Shown here piece after piece: positions 12,946-27,100 of a DNA stretch of 64,000 nt (position 1 is its first letter; each line of letters opens with the position of its first letter). Origin of the DNA: Centropus unirufus (Eukaryota; Chordata; Aves; Cuculiformes; Centropidae). Position numbers and translations under genes: made by a program. The notes under the pieces are model-generated. The model was not told the DNA's origin. It worked only from the letters and a program-made list of their open reading frames with translations, and did no database searches. The stretch lies in contig VYZI01000388.1 of NCBI GenBank assembly GCA_013397695.1, positions 568,744 to 632,743 on the forward strand. The letters are read 5' to 3'.

Positions 12946-14589
12946 GCATTATCCACAGCCAAAGGAGTCCGCTCAGAACTCCTGAGGCAGGAAAACAAGG
13001 AGCGGCTGCAGGAGACTCACGTGCCACGGCAATTTCAAAATGAAACTTTGCCCGCTTTATCACATCTTCTGTGGGTGATGCCACAAAGTAACGGTGTCAT
13101 TCTCCAACTTTAATTAGCCCTTGGGATTTTGAGATAGATCAAGCATTTCTGCCACTCACCAACACCCGAATTATCGTCTCAAGGTAGCAACGAGAAAAAA
13201 TGAAATGTTTTTTTTTGTAATCACTCTCAAGAATCACAGCAGTGTAGAGCTCAGGAATGGCTGAGCCCACACACTTCAGTTTAGTCTGGTACGAGCAGGT
13301 CAGGCCCACAGAACTTGCTCAATTAGCGTGTTAAGTTCACTCTAATGAGATAGAATTCTTTTTCTTCTTTATTCCGCAGTGCAGTCCAATTCCATCTCAC
13401 AAAACAGATCACGACAATTGAAAATCCCTGGCAGAGAAAACTGTCAGAAACACACAGCTCTGTGTTGTAGGTGTTTTCTTACGAGTGAGATGAGCTCAGT
13501 GCTCACCTGAAAATATAACCCAAAATCACTAGAAATTATTGGGAATAGCAATGCACTTCAAGGGACCCTCAGCATCCCATTCGTAGCGTACATGGGGCGC
13601 CACTTCCTCAGCTGAGAGGCATTTGGTTTTGCTCTTCCAGCTGCTTGAGGGGAAAAGGCAGTGTTTTGAAGAAGGAAGTGATTTAATTCTATCCCTAATA
13701 GACTTTCTTTCACATAAAGGTACAAAAAATACCCGAGAACCTTTATCAATCTGTATAACCTGACACGCTGCATCACTCCAGGATCAGATTTCTCGCTCTA
13801 CAGAATTACACAGTAGGATTTATTCTTCCCGGAGATGTACATAAGCTGTATTGACTCGAAGCCACATTTGACATTTCAGGATATGCTGTGCATAAAAATA
13901 AAGTAGCACATTTATTTACATTCAGATTTTAGAAAACAGCATTGAGTTAGGAGACACGGGATTTACTGCCAGGGACTCTACTCTGTGGGACCTGGGTTTA
14001 AATTTAGCATTTATAAACTGATTATAGTATTCATTTCACATTTGGCTTTAAAACCAACCTGACCAAGGAGCACCAGGAATGAATGACCAGTTAGCGCCGA
14101 ACAGCCCGGCATTTTTCTCTCTTGTGCACGGACCAGAAAGGAACCGGGCTGTTCCATCTCCCATGTGCACCCGCAAACACCCCTTGTCCTGCAGGAATTC
14201 CAGCTCCCGAACATTCGGTACACGTGCCATGGATGTGTCCGGGTAGAGGCATCACAGCTCCATCTGGAAACAGCACACGGGAGCAGAGGAACCTGGTTCT
14301 TGTTTGCAGCACCGAGTCCTGCCCCGGTATCAGAAAGCAGCTGTTGTGATGAGGTCATCCAGGACTCCTCAGCTTTGGCCATGCAGGACCGATGTCCTGC
14401 ACAAGGACAGCTGCCGGCTCTTCCCGTGTCATCTAAGGGGGTAATGAGCGGGGGGAACCCCAAACCACCACACCTGAGGAACGCTGAGAGAGGCCAGGAA
14501 AGCCAAGGAAGTTCTCTAAACAATTGCCCAGTCACTGTCCCACTCTACTGAGCCCTTGTCAGGAAACACCTGGAATAGTGTTTGGTTTT
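12946..14589. other. Intergenic stretch, nothing recognised
   Basis: AT-rich around 13200-14000. The 174-codon minus-strand frame at 14011-14535 has no recognisable motif and is overlapped by several equally long frames. Confidence 0.5.
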
Positions 14590-15030
14590 GGTCTGCAAAA
14601 CAGTGATGAGGACAGGCTGGAGAGGGGCCACAAAGGTCAGCAAAGGACTGGAAACCTGACCTAAAGAAAGGCTGAAAGAGCAGGGTTTGTTCAGCTTTGA
14701 GAAGGTTTAGGGGAGACCTCATCACCGCGTTCCAATATTTCAAGGGTGGCCAAGAGGCAGATGGAGACTGTGCACAGGGAATCTCACAAAGAAGACAATG
14801 TGTAATGGGCACAAGTTACTCCTGGGGACATTCCAACTGGGCTCATGAGGAACGTTTTCCCCACTGAGGTCACACAGGAGTAATCTCCCCAGGGAAGGGG
14901 CGGTTTCCCCATCAGACACTCAAGATTTGGCTGCACAGGGTGCTGGGCCATCACGTCCAGACCGCGCTTTCACCAAGGAAGGCTGGATCAGATGAACTTT
15001 GAGGACTGTGTCAACCTGGAATTAAGGCCA
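14590..15030 (+). mobile_element. Older CR1 LINE 3' fragment
   Basis: Shows the block order of an older CR1 subfamily: TGAAAGAGCAGGGTTTGTTC, GGGAGACCTCATCACCGCGT, TACTCCTGGGGACATTCCAA, TAATCTCCCCAGGGAAG and GCTGGATCAGATGAAC. It is more diverged than the GC-rich copies and lacks the ATTCTATG tail. Confidence 0.85.
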
Positions 15031-16599
15031 AACTCATGACTGTTCAAACACCATACAACTACGTGGGGTCAGAGTCAAGAATGGATCTCGGTTCTCAGAG
15101 CGAGGGGTATGGGTAGCAAAGGCTTCCTTGTACGAAATAGTCTTTTCTCTCCTCTTATTTTAAAAATCAACATGATTTCCATCATTTTCTATATATCCTG
15201 CATAAAATAAGACTCTTGGCAGGATAATCTCTAGCACTATCCCCGTTCTGTGTGTACATAATCCAGTTTCTAGTCACACCCCTCAACCATTGCAACGGAA
15301 GTGGAAGCAGCACGATGTGTTTGTGCTGCCGGACTCAATGGTTCAGATTTTACAGGATCTTTACTGGCATGAGTTTGACCTGAGCTCTCCAGCCAGTGCC
15401 CACACTGAGTTCAGGAGTTATTCCAGGGCTGGGGCCGCTCCTAACAGAGCTGACTGCTACGGAGGTGGTGGGTGAAGGGTCCTGGACCAATGGTACCGGG
15501 GCATACATGGCTCAGGATTTTGCCATTTAAGAATTCAACATGAACACCGTAGGACAGCTGAGACCTTGAAGTCTGCCCCTTCGCTTCCTCCCTGCGGTGC
15601 TTGATTCTCTGATTCCAGCCTGGGTCACGAACCCAGGCACGCGGCTGAAGGGAAAACCCTCGTGTGGCAAGGTGAGCTGAACCTGGCAAGGTGAGCTGAA
15701 CCTGAGGACGTGCCCAGGAGCTGAACATCACTAAAGCACGTGGTAATTGGGACTGAGAAATAATCCTCCCCTCTAAAAGGAAACTGCAAAGCCAACCATG
15801 CCCTAACGAGCAGCAACAGACTGGGGGGGGCAGGGGAAGGAAAGACTGATTTCTGGTATCCAGGCCTTGAATAGGTCAGAACCCCTTGTGGAACTCAGAA
15901 CTACTTTCTGCACAATTAATTGAACAAAATACCTAAACTGGTCTTTCCCTTATGGAGAAAAACCATTATGCTCCATGAAAATGAAAGAAGGAATGACTGA
16001 GCAACAGCTACTACGTGGCTTGAGCTGTCTTAAATTTCCAGGTATAAAGCACATGCATGAATATTAGTTATGCACATCATTTTTTTGAAGAAATTGTGCC
16101 TGTGCTTTTCTTACGGGCGTGGACAAAGCGCATAAAAACAAGTGAGAATGAAAACACGGTGGCTGAAAGCCTGCATCCCCAGCTGCAGCTCCAGCAGGAC
16201 ACAGTGCTCCCACCACCAGTGAAGTGCGCTCTGCTGAGCAGGAGCCCAGGCTTTGCCTTGAAAGGTTTCACCTCCCTAACACCAAACCGAAGGGAACACC
16301 AGGTACCTGCAGCCACCTCCACCGGCCCCAACCTGCGGTGCAGGAACACACGCGCCTCGGGCGCTCCTTGGGGTAGAACGAGCCAGGTGTGGGTCACATT
16401 TAGCTCTAGAGATAACCAGACCTGCTCTTTCGGCCACGCTGGGACATGTGGAGCCAGAAACCGCGGTGACGCCCAGAAGCGCAGCTGGGACATCTCCGTG
16501 TGCTGGCTCCGAGGAGGGCGAGGCCGATGGGCAGAGCGAGTCCGACCAAGGGCCGCGCTTTTCTTCAGTTGGACACCGAGCTCTGAAAAGCCCCTATTA
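15031..16599. other. Intergenic stretch between CR1 and probable 3' UTR
   Basis: No CR1 and no recognised gene. A GC-rich part at about 16160-16570 yields long open frames on both strands (16057-16626 plus, 16077-16622 minus), which mirror each other and carry no domain I can name. Confidence 0.5.
15665..15702. repeat. 19-bp unit in two tandem copies
   Basis: TGGCAAGGTGAGCTGAACC occurs twice back to back with no mismatch. Confidence 0.9.
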
Positions 16600-19500
16600 A
16601 GAATCACAGGAGACGTAGTCATTTAAAATATCTATTGAAATTACAAATTAAACTCTTCAATATGATTCCAAGTACAAAACACAACATTAAAAGGCATTCT
16701 GCAGCTCTTTTATACATCACAGTGTTAGTGGCACAAAATGTACTCACATTTCAAATACATGGACAGAACTATTTTAACACCGGTCAAACACATTATTTAT
16801 ACAACGCGTGACTCCTTCATGCTTTCCCCTGTGCAGGTTCAAGAGAGATCCGTGATAAATGATTGAGAAAGTTTCTGTTTTGTACCACGTACCTGATGTC
16901 CCTGGAATTCTTTAGAGAGATACAGATATCAAAGCGATAATGAGGACCACGGGGCTCTAAACACAAACAGCATGCCTTACTTAGTACGAGTGCATTAGCA
17001 ATTAAGCACTGATGCAGGCTTTTTGATGTCTTTAATACCTCTGCCATCAAGATCCTTATGCTACCTGTTTTCGTCGAGATTTTAGATTATGTTTGTGAAA
17101 TGGATAAACTTTGGTTCTTAAAAAAAGCCAACCTGCACTAAGCTTTATGCGTGCTGCACCTTACTGGGATGAGAATGGCCCGTGTTAAATATATTTATTC
17201 CGATACAGTAAAGGCCTACAATGGAATGTACAAAACTTCACCTTTATCTTCCTGCCTATAGCAATTTTAAATCAAAAGCACTTCATCTTCTTCTACCTAT
17301 GCCATTTTATCCTGTCAGCTCCATAAAGAAGAGAGCTCTCCACTGATTTGTGTTTCCTGCATGTCTGGAGATGAACCGCAAGCCGAGAGTTGAAAAGTCA
17401 GATCCTAATGGAGACTTTGCTGAATTCATAAACCAGAGTATTTGCTGCTTGGTATTTGGGAGGGAAGCATCTCAAGTTCTTGGCAAGCTCAAGTCAGTAG
17501 GAGGAGGTTTCTGAATGAATGCCAACGTGAATAAAATCGTAATATTAACGTAAATCTGCGCTACGTATTTATAAGGAATCTTTCCGTCGCAGAATCTCGC
17601 AGAGCTTCCAAACCAAGGAATAACCTGTGAGGCAAACACTGGTCCATCCGTCCAGGAGGTGGTCAAAGGGAGCTACAGGGAGGTGGGTGACTTGGCCAAA
17701 GTCAGTGGGAGCGCGGGATGGTGCTGAGGCGCAGGCGGACCCCAGCCCAGGCAAAGAGCAGCAAACTTGGGGAGCTGCGGGACCCCTGGAGCCTGCACTC
17801 CCCGCTCAGCGCCGAGCTTGCCAGACAGGACAGCGCTTTATCGCAACAGAACACACAGATTATGTACTGTTAAATCCCTTAAAATTAGCATTTAAGACAC
17901 GGCAAAAAGCCTAAGTGATAGCTTAACCCGAAAAATGCAACAGAAATCATGCAGTGAATCTTATTTTTCTGGCGAAAATCTAGAAAGCCAATGCCGCTGT
18001 AACAGAACTTCATCTGAAAAGCAGCAGACACAAACATATGCTTTTCCCTGGCTGGGGGTTTAAATGTCAGAGATTCAAATAATGTATTTATAATTCAATT
18101 TCAGGGTATTAAATGTCACACTATCAACATAAGCTGTAACATAAAACCACCCCAAACTCAATGCACCATCACTAGAAATCGCTATTTTGAAACAAAACAG
18201 CATTAAAAAAATAAACATAAATATGATTAAAAAAATCCCCGAGAAGAACCCAGACAGAATGACTCTTAGCAGACCTGAAAGGAGGTGTTTTGTAAATGTG
18301 TGTCAGGGTACGGCCCATTCCCACAGCCCGGCTGGGAACCAAGAGATATGGGAAAATCCCCTGGTAGCAATTCAAGCTTGTTGAGCCCGGACACAGACAT
18401 ACGGACAGACACGGACCGTGTTCTGATCATACGTCATGTTACCTGCGGGCATCGACTGAAAACTAACATTTAAAAAGGTCCTTTTTTGTAAAGGAGTTTT
18501 CCTTTCTTTTCTTTCTTTTTAATCGGGAAGTGCATTAATCCTGACATCGATCATTAACGGGCCACGCCGAGTACTGTGGAAAACTCCCGTTTCCCTGTCT
18601 TGCCGTATAAAGGCACAGATTAAATAAAGCATCCACCAGGACACTCCACGGTGCTAAGAGCCCCCAAACCTCTGCTCCTCATCCTCATCCCAGCGGATCA
18701 GCCCCTGGAGCCACCGCCACAGGCAGCCAAAGCCCTCAGAGCTCCCACTTAAAAAATTAACAGCCCATGAAAATCTTTACTTCCCGTTCTCCGTTTTTTC
18801 CCTCTCCGGTTAAAACAGAATCGGGGGGCGAGGATGAAAGGTTCCAAAGGTTTCCATCTCTCCCGCCCCACGGGGCTGCGGCTCGGGGCTCCCCGGGAGA
18901 TGGACGGAGCCAGGGCCAGAGAGCCCCTCGCTGCCCTGCCCGGTGCCTCCCGCCCCGTCTGGGCTGGCAAACGCTGCCCAGGTGGTTCTGAACTGTGGGA
19001 TTTCTTACAGCAAGGGCAGCCAATGCGCTAAAAATATCGTGATAACAAAACCAGGTAAAATCTAAACTGTGCCTCACCACGAAGAAGCTGAAAGTAGCAC
19101 AAGGGCTTCAGACTTGCTGCAAACCAGATCTTCCTTCACTTTATAATGGCTGAACTCATGAAAATCAACCCAAAGACATAATTTGCAGACAACTTCCAGC
19201 TCCAGAGCAAGAACTTGTGGTGAGATACAGATTGCCTTAATGCGGCATTAAACTGGGAAGAAGCGGGAGAAAAAAATCAAAAGGAGTTTTACAAAAAGAC
19301 TGGGGTCCTTTTCAATATTGTACCCTGTAGCCTTTTTATTTAACAGACGGTAAAAATCCAAAATAATAAAGAAAGGAGTCGTTTCCTTCTTCTTGAGCTA
19401 TAAAAACATAAACCGACCCCGTGGCAGCAGCCAGAAGCAGCTGCATTTATTAATACATTTTCAGTGCTCGGTTATCCTGGCTTCAACATATTCATCCACC

Positions 19501-20993
19501 TCAACATAACGCACAGAAATAAATGAGAAAAAAATGCAGTCAAACTTCAGTCCGTAAGCCGTTCAAAGAATGTTTTCCCTCAGTACCACACAGAGGCACA
19601 CATATTGTTTCAGGTGCTTTATATTTCATGGCAAGAAGTTATTAATCAAATTCTTGTAGGCTTTAAAATCAGAGCAAACCGGTCTGCAACAACTTAATTG
19701 TAAAGAGAAACAGCGATGATTAATAATTATGTTGACTCGCACGCTTCGCTACCCTGGAAACACAGCACTGGATTCCGCAAAATGATCAAATCAAGTTATT
19801 ATTTTTCAAATGAAAACTCATTTCATCACAGGATTATTAGTAAAAGCATACACCATACATCGCACGACTAACTCCGAGCACGGGCTAAGAAGCTTAAATG
19901 TAAAGCACAACTTCCACAAGTATCCCAGGCATTTTTAGTATTAGCTACAGGGATAACCCTGATGGATTTTTATACTTAAAAGGAAGGATTCACTCTTAAC
20001 ACGAGGGTCTGCTAAGTAGTAAAATTAGTCCTGTATTTTTTAATAATTGCCATATAGACAGAAGCAAGCTATCTCAGCCTTCCAAAATATTTCAGTAGCA
20101 CAGCTATTTACACATTTGGTTTAAATAGGATTGTATATATATCTCTCTATATAAAAAGATTAAGATACCTGGATTAGAAGTTATGTAGCCCTGTAAGTGT
20201 AGCAGAACCCTAAATAACAGCAAAAAAATAACAATTCAGAAAAACTCCAGTGGTCCAGCGGTAATCAATACCATCAATGCATTTTTAAAAGAACCTTTGA
20301 TTAGATAGCAGGTTTGTGTCACCACTCAACCTTACGGCTTCATCACTTCATGTTTAAAATCAAACCAACAATCAAACAAACGTCTTATAAGACTTCAAAA
20401 AAACTCCTGGAAGGCAACAGGACCAACTTTGTCCTTCTATACCTTCCCAAATTTCAAGAAAGGCATAAGACGGCCTATATGCACCTTATTGAGTTTGTTA
20501 TAGTTGGAAAAATAGGTACTAAAAAGGACATTGCGATGTATTTAAAAACAACAGACGTGTAATAAACATGGTAAAGTCACACTGAGCTGACTACCAGATT
20601 TCAATGATAGGCAACTTAAATATATACAGGAATAAGACACCCAAACGGATACGCAGGAAGTTTAGATTTGTATGCTTTTTGAGCTTGTTTGGCTGATGCC
20701 CAAGTCCACCAGCAGGGCAACAGAACGGTTTTGCATTGTTTTGAGCAGTATCTGCTCTTCATTTCAGAAAGCTACCTGGGTCCACGTCTCCCTTTAGCAC
20801 CAAACTGGCTTTCCATCACCCTTCCTGTCTGTTATCACTTGGTCTACGCAACAGCAGTAACACCAGCTCCTGGAACCAAGACTGCGTCAATGGGAAGCAG
20901 AACGGGGACGACAGCACTGGGAGTGCAGGAGGGGAACATCAACAGCAACAATAAAATTCATACACGAGTCGTGCGGAGTCCAATCTTCTCTGT
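16600..20993 (-). other. Probable RNF144A 3' UTR and downstream flank, end not defined
   Basis: This AT-rich stretch follows the RNF144A stop codon and contains none of the CR1 copies that are dense in the introns, which is what a long, constrained 3' UTR would look like. On the minus strand AATAAA hexamers are visible at 19451-19446, 19340-19335 and 17199-17194. I cannot tell which, if any, is used. Open frames here on either strand look random. A GC- and CpG-richer patch lies at about 18825-18985. The lower boundary is a guess. Confidence 0.4.
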
Positions 20994-21125
20994 CTAGGTA
21001 GGTAGAGGGTCGTCGTCCCCTTTGTTACATTTGCACTTGCAGCACAGAACAAACGGTGTGGCAAGTAGAAGGAAAGGGGAGGCCACCAAAAGCAGAAGAC
21101 CAAATCCTGCAAAGATCCCTACCAC
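20994..21125 (-). CDS. RNF144A: RNF144A coding exon 7 (membrane anchor, stop codon)
   Basis: This 132-nt exon encodes residues 250-292 and a TAG stop at 20996-20994. It starts with VVGIFAGFGLLLL, a hydrophobic segment of about 27 residues with a GxxxG motif (Gly252/Gly256), followed by CCKCKCNKGDDDPLPT. This is the single-pass C-terminal anchor. Published work on the human protein links the GxxxG motif to self-association. The acceptor is ctgcag next to 21125. The last exon continues into the 3' UTR at lower coordinates. Confidence 0.95.
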   Translation of the reverse strand: MVGIFAGFGLLLLVASPFLLLATPFVLCCKCKCNKGDDDPLPT

Positions 21126-24100
21126 CTGCAGGAGAAAGGAATAGCACTGCATTAGGGAAGACAATTGTCTGGATTCGGCTGACACCAGCGCATCAGTGTC
21201 CTTCAAAAAGGACCTCAGCAAACGCCATCCGCCTCCCCAGCCCCAGGTCTTCCCCTCAAAGGGACGTCACGTGGGTGAAACCAGTCGGAACCACGATGTG
21301 CCACACCACGCAGCGCCACCACCCAGAAGTGGGGCAGATGGTTCTGTGCCTTTGATCTGCTGCATCTCAAACAACCACGGACGTGACTGACGAGACTTCT
21401 TTTCACCAAGCCTAAATATTAATTACGAGGATCAAGACTGTAAGAGTTAAGACACTCTTGCTTTCCATTTTGGCTGGAAAAGTCTCCAAAGAGTCATTCA
21501 AGGTTTTGGTGCTCTACACTGAGAATCTGGGAGGGTTCCCACAACTTCCCAACAGCAGGAACACAAATTTGGAATCAACCACAGCTCTCAAATGCCATGG
21601 GCAACAGGAGGACTTTGCCTAAGCCAAACAGCTCTTTGCAGTCAAACCTGAGCTCCTCCTGCTGCTTCACGGGATTTTCTCTCCATCAAAAAGCAACTTT
21701 TTCATTTACATTTATAAATCACCCTCTTCCCAGCGGGGGCAGGGGAGCGCAGGCCCAGCCATTCCGTCAGTGAGCCAAACTCTAATAGTCTCGACAGAGT
21801 TTAAATTTGGAAAATTATTAACAAAAACATTCAAATTGATTTCCATTGCCTGAGGAAGTTACCATTTTGCCACAGGCAATTGTAAGAGTAAAGCTGCAAC
21901 AATATCCCTGCAAATTATTTGAGAAAATAATTTAGATTAATTCACATGAGAGTGTCTGTGAATAATTTTGAATAATGAAGGCAAGAGTGGAATGTTACTC
22001 TGTTAGCTAAAACTTCCCAGCAGAGGGCAAAATGAAATTAGAGTGCAGTAGTCATCCAAGAATTCTTCTAGCCAGGGCTGATGTGTCCGTCCAGAGAAGG
22101 GAACGGAGCTGGGAAGGGGCTGGAGAAGAAGGGTTATGGGAGCAGCTGAGGGAGCTGGGGGTGTTGAGGCTGGAGAAGAGGAGGCTGAGGGGAGAGCTCA
22201 TCCCTGCCTCCAAGTGCCTGGAAGGAGGGGGTGGAGAGGTGGGGGCTGGGCTCTGCTCCCAAGGGCCAGGGGATGGGATGAGGGGGAATGGCCTCAAGCT
22301 GTGCCAGGGCAGGGTCAGGTTGGACATGAGGAAAGAATTCTTCCCTGCAAGGGTCCTGAGGCCCTGGCAGAGGCTGCACAGGGAGGGGTGGAGTCCCCAT
22401 CCCTGGAGGGGTTTGAAAGCCGGGGGGATGAGGAGCTCAGGGATCTGGTTCAGGGGTGGCCAGGGATGGTTGGACGCGATGATCTGAAAGAGCAATTCTA
22501 CAATTCTACCAATTGACTGGCAATCGTCCGGACGGGACCAGATGGATTCAGCAGTACCTTTGCTGCCCACAGAGCTTTTCTCTCCCTGGAGCTGCCTTTC
22601 CTCCTGCCCCACCAGGGCCAGCCCCGTGCCAAGGAAGGGCCGCTCGCAGGGATGGGGCTGCGGGACCACATCGCCCTCTGCCAGCCGCGCATTTTGCCTG
22701 TTGAGATCTGCTGACAATTCCTTGCCCCAGCAACTTCATTTCTTGCCTGGAATGATTTCTTTTTCAGCTTCAGAGGTGTGCATGTTCGGTCCTAATTCTT
22801 TTTTTGGAGGTGCTGACAGTTGGATGTAACTTGCATTTACCAATCTTTGCTTTAATTTGCTACAGACATAAAGCAGAGCTAAATCCTCACCCCCTTTAAA
22901 AGCTGGGAGCTGCACTATGGCCATACTGGTCTGCGCACCCTTGTGGCCGCTCTTTGCGGCCCAGGCAAGGGGGCACTGGTCAGACCTCCAGGCTGGTCGG
23001 CGATTCCGTGAGCTGCACTGACCACTGCTCATTTTATGAAATATCGATTTCCACCTTTCCTTCTGTCTAAATAAGGCATCAAAGAATTCCTTATGTTTCT
23101 TTTGGGTATTTTTTTAACTGTAGAATCCCCAGGTTGGAAAAGACCTCTGAGATCATCGAGTCCAACCGTCCCTGTCCACCCCTGAACCAGATCCCTGAGC
23201 TCCTCATCCCCCCGGCCTTTCAACCCCCTCAGGGGATGGGACTCCAACCCCTCCCTGGGCAGCTCTGGCAAGGGCATCAGAACCCCTTTGATAAAGAATT
23301 CTTTCCTCATGTCCAACCTGACCCTGCCCTGGAGCAGCTTGAGGCCATTCCCCCTTGTCCTATCGCTCATCAATTTTTGTTGTTTTGGGTTTTGTTGTGG
23401 TTTTTTCCTTGATTTTCACACCAAAACCCCCTCTTGAGTAGTACTGGCTTTCTGCTGGGTCCTGTTGCTTCTGGAGAAGCCGCTGCCCTGCTCAGCATCA
23501 GGTCGGTCTCTCAGGCCAAAACAAATATTTCTCTTAAATCCACAAAGCAAAGGCTCACCTCAGTTTGCCTTGGATTAAATACTGAAAGGAACTTTAAAAA
23601 GGAAATGACTGCAACGCTGATCCAGCTTTAGTGAGTTTAGCAGAATGATATTGCGATTGGAGGAGAACCACCACTTTCTTCCTCAGCAATGACCAGGATA
23701 TCAAACTCTGCCCAGCAAATACGTTTGAACTAAACGCTCTGGCTAAGAACACACTCCAAATATCAGATTAATCACCTCATATTACAGGAATATCGATAAA
23801 GCTTATGCGCCCAGACGCTTCCTAAGATACCATTGGCTAAGCCAAGCAAAACCAGGCAGTGGCTCACGAACCTGGTGGCAAATGTAGAGGGAGAGGGGTG
23901 CAAACCATCTCTTTCTTATTTGAGTTTAGCCGGTTGTCCAGACTTGGGGGGTATGTTCTAACAGAAATAAAACTGAACTTCACACCCATTCTAAGCTGAG
24001 GTGATTTCCTGGCACGCACTTAGTTTAGGCAGAGATGACTCCGATACCCAGATGTCTGCAGCGCTGCACCGGCTGCAGAGACAGGAGCTCGCACTACGCC

Positions 24101-27100
24101 CCGTTTCTTCCGTATGCAGCGAGGCAGGGCACAGAGCTCTGTATACACTCATTGCATTTCAGTAATTAAATAACTTACTATTTAAGTCCCACCTGGAGAT
24201 CAATAACTGATGGCACTTTTTCTATAAATTCCTGCTTGTGCAGTCTGACATGACGAAGCCAGGATGGGACTTGGCATTTCAAGCCCTTTCTGGGAGAGCT
24301 GCTCCTCTACAAGCCAGTGCTCTCCTTGAATCTCCTACAAAAATCAGTTACCATTTGGTATGGAATTTTACCCTAAGGGATAAAACCGATAGAGGCAAAG
24401 GAGGGCACCGTGACAGCAGCGCGGACCTGTACAGAGCTTTTAAACATCCGAGCTTTACCTGTGTCCTGTGCCAGATGACAGATGCCCTGGAGTGTCCCAG
24501 CTTGTTCCGGCAAGGTCCTTTGTCGTAATGTATTAGGAGAAAATCATCCTACGAGATATTAAATAAAAAGGTAGGTAGCATGCAGAAATACAAACTGTTC
24601 TTAAAATTATTAAATACCATTTCCTGAGGACTTATTACCAGGAATTGTACAGGATAAATGCTTAGTGAGGTGGAGGTGGCCATGTCCAGCCTGTCCAAAG
24701 TGCTTTGTTTACAGGTAAGTGCCTTCACAAACAGATTTCTTTAGCAAGCCTTGGATATCTATAATGAATTCTTGTCCCAAAGGCTCTCAACCTGCATTTT
24801 TAAATGCTAGCATGGACTTTAGCAAGAGGGTCCAAGAAGATAAGCTGCCCATTGTATTCAGCACTGGTGAGGCTGCACCTCAAATCCTGGGGTCAGTTTT
24901 GGGTTGTTGAGGCTGGAGAAGAGGAGTCTGAGGGGAGAGCTCATCCCTGCCTCCAAGTGCCTGGAAGGAGGGGGTGGAGAGGTGGGGGCTGGGCTCTTCT
25001 CCCAAGGGCCAGGGGATGGGATGAATGAGGGGGAATGGCCTCAAGCTGTACTGGGGGCATTTCAGGCTGGAAATAAAGGAGAAGTTTTTCACTGAAAGGG
25101 TCATCAGGTGCTGGAACAGCCCAGGGAGGTGGTGGAGTCCCCATCCCTGGAGGTTTAGAAGACACGGAGATACAGGGCTCAGGGATCTGGTTTAGCAGCA
25201 GACAGGAATGGTCGGACTCAGTGGTCTCAAAGGTCTTTTCCAACCAAGCAATTCCATCATCCTTTTGCTTATATTTTACTCACATGGAGAGCAAAGGGCA
25301 ATGAGCACTTGCACCGCAGTTTTCCCAAACTTTTATAAGTTGAAGAATAAAAGGACAACACAGGTTCTTGAGACATTATGTCCCCATCTGTCCTGCCATC
25401 CTTTGTTAAACCAGCCGAGACAGCAGGCCCTCGTACCAAAGAAAACTGCGTTTTAACTGACTGTAAGCAAAGCACTCAAACAGGACAGCCTCGGGATTTG
25501 AATAGTGAGAGCGGCTTTGAGGAGCCCAAAACATTTCCTTTGTTATTGTTAATGATGCTATAAAACAGACGACATGGAAACCGATGTAAATTGTATATAC
25601 TCTGATCCTTGGGCACGATACCCGGCTGATTTTAAACAACCATAAACATATGACAGCAGCAGCTTATAGACTGCAAATTCCCGGTGCTAGGAGGACATTG
25701 TGCCCTTTTTCATATTTCAGGTCTCCTTCTTGTCCTTCATAATACAATGAACAATAAACAAATCTGACTGCTAGATTCCCGCATGGTGATCCACCAAGTC
25801 TGAATCCGGTCTGATAAACTTCCACAGACTACGGACATCGCTGTACTCATCCTGTAACTCCTTCAAGAAGGGGAACACGGAAAAGTCACCACTAAATGAA
25901 GTATGGTTATAACAAACAGAACACCCCAACATGTTGGTTACCATGGAAAGATTGCAAAATTTTTTTAAAAAAATTTGCTTCGGAATGATTAATTTATGAA
26001 TTACATAGGCAAAATGCTAAGATCAAAGGTCAGACAAGTAAAATTGTGCATAAAAAATGCTATCAAAGCACCAGCATTGGCTCTGGTGGGCCACAGTCCA
26101 CCAAGCTGGGCAGAAGCCACTACTTAATATATAAATGGCACGGCAAAGTGGCAAAGAAATGAACCAAGCTTTGGAGAAGGAGAGTTCATGGCGTGTACTC
26201 ACATCCAGAGATTCCAGACAGTACCAGCAAAAGGCGTGTTTGCAGTTCTTGCACATCATTTGGGCACAGCCTTCATCTCGCTCAATGTAAACTTTACACT
26301 TTGGACAGCGTTTGATAGGAGCATCATCCTCTTCCATTTTAAAAACTGAACTGTGGGAGAGAGTGAGGAATTAAAAATATGTGCAGCGATGAGAAAGAGA
26401 GAGACTGCTGAGAAACGTGTTAGGAAGATAAGCCTCAGTAGAGATCCAGGAATTTAACTGAGTTTTGATATTCAGAAATTTTGGTCATGCTTTATTTTAA
26501 ACGCATTTCTAGAAAAAAAAGTGCTTAATGACAACTTTGCCTACATAGAAGTCAGGATATTTTCACTATCACATATTTAACCAACTGCTTCTGTTAGGTA
26601 GCAATACTAATATATTGTAGACATTTTTCTCCTGGAATATATCAAATGAGCTGTAGCTTGTTCACACCTAAAGGCTTTGCATGACCAGATAATTTCCTTT
26701 TTTCCTCCCTTCTTTCTTTTTTTCTTCCTCAGAATAGAGGAGGAAGCAATCCCTTGACAGCACAACAAGCCCAAGACCACATTCCTTTGGACTGGACAAG
26801 ATTGCCTGTCTCTGCCCTCCTTGAGAGTCCTCCCTAGGAGTTTCCTCCTAATGAGAACCATGAGGTTTTTGGGGCACACCATTCTTTCAGAACTGCTCTC
26901 TTCATCTCTAACCCTGTGCTAACGAATCATGGTCTGTGACTTCGGGCCAGCACCACCTCCTCTCGTCTTGCATTACTGTGCGAAACCAGAGCACGTCCCC
27001 TCCACGCAGTGGGCGCAACACAGAGCAGTGTGGAAATACTAGAACATTTATTTCCCTTGAGTAGCATCCTACCATACCCAGGCTCAATGTACACCAACAA

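Noticed and set aside
16057..16626. Open frames of 189 (plus) and 181 (minus) codons over the same DNA
   Set aside because: Opposite-strand frames of similar length in GC-rich DNA are expected by chance, and neither has a recognisable domain.
18600..18640. TATAAAGG followed 20 bp later by AATAAA on the plus strand, resembling an LTR
   Set aside because: No terminal TG...CA pair, inverted ends or target duplication could be found around it.
20314..20562. 82-codon plus-strand frame antisense to the RNF144A 3' region
   Set aside because: No motif, Lys/Thr-rich composition expected from AT-rich DNA, no promoter or splice support.
22052..22717. Long open frames (for example 221 codons on the minus strand) recurring with similar peptides at many places
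   Set aside because: They are translations of CR1 3' fragments in either orientation. The repeated peptide strings follow the repeat, not a gene family.
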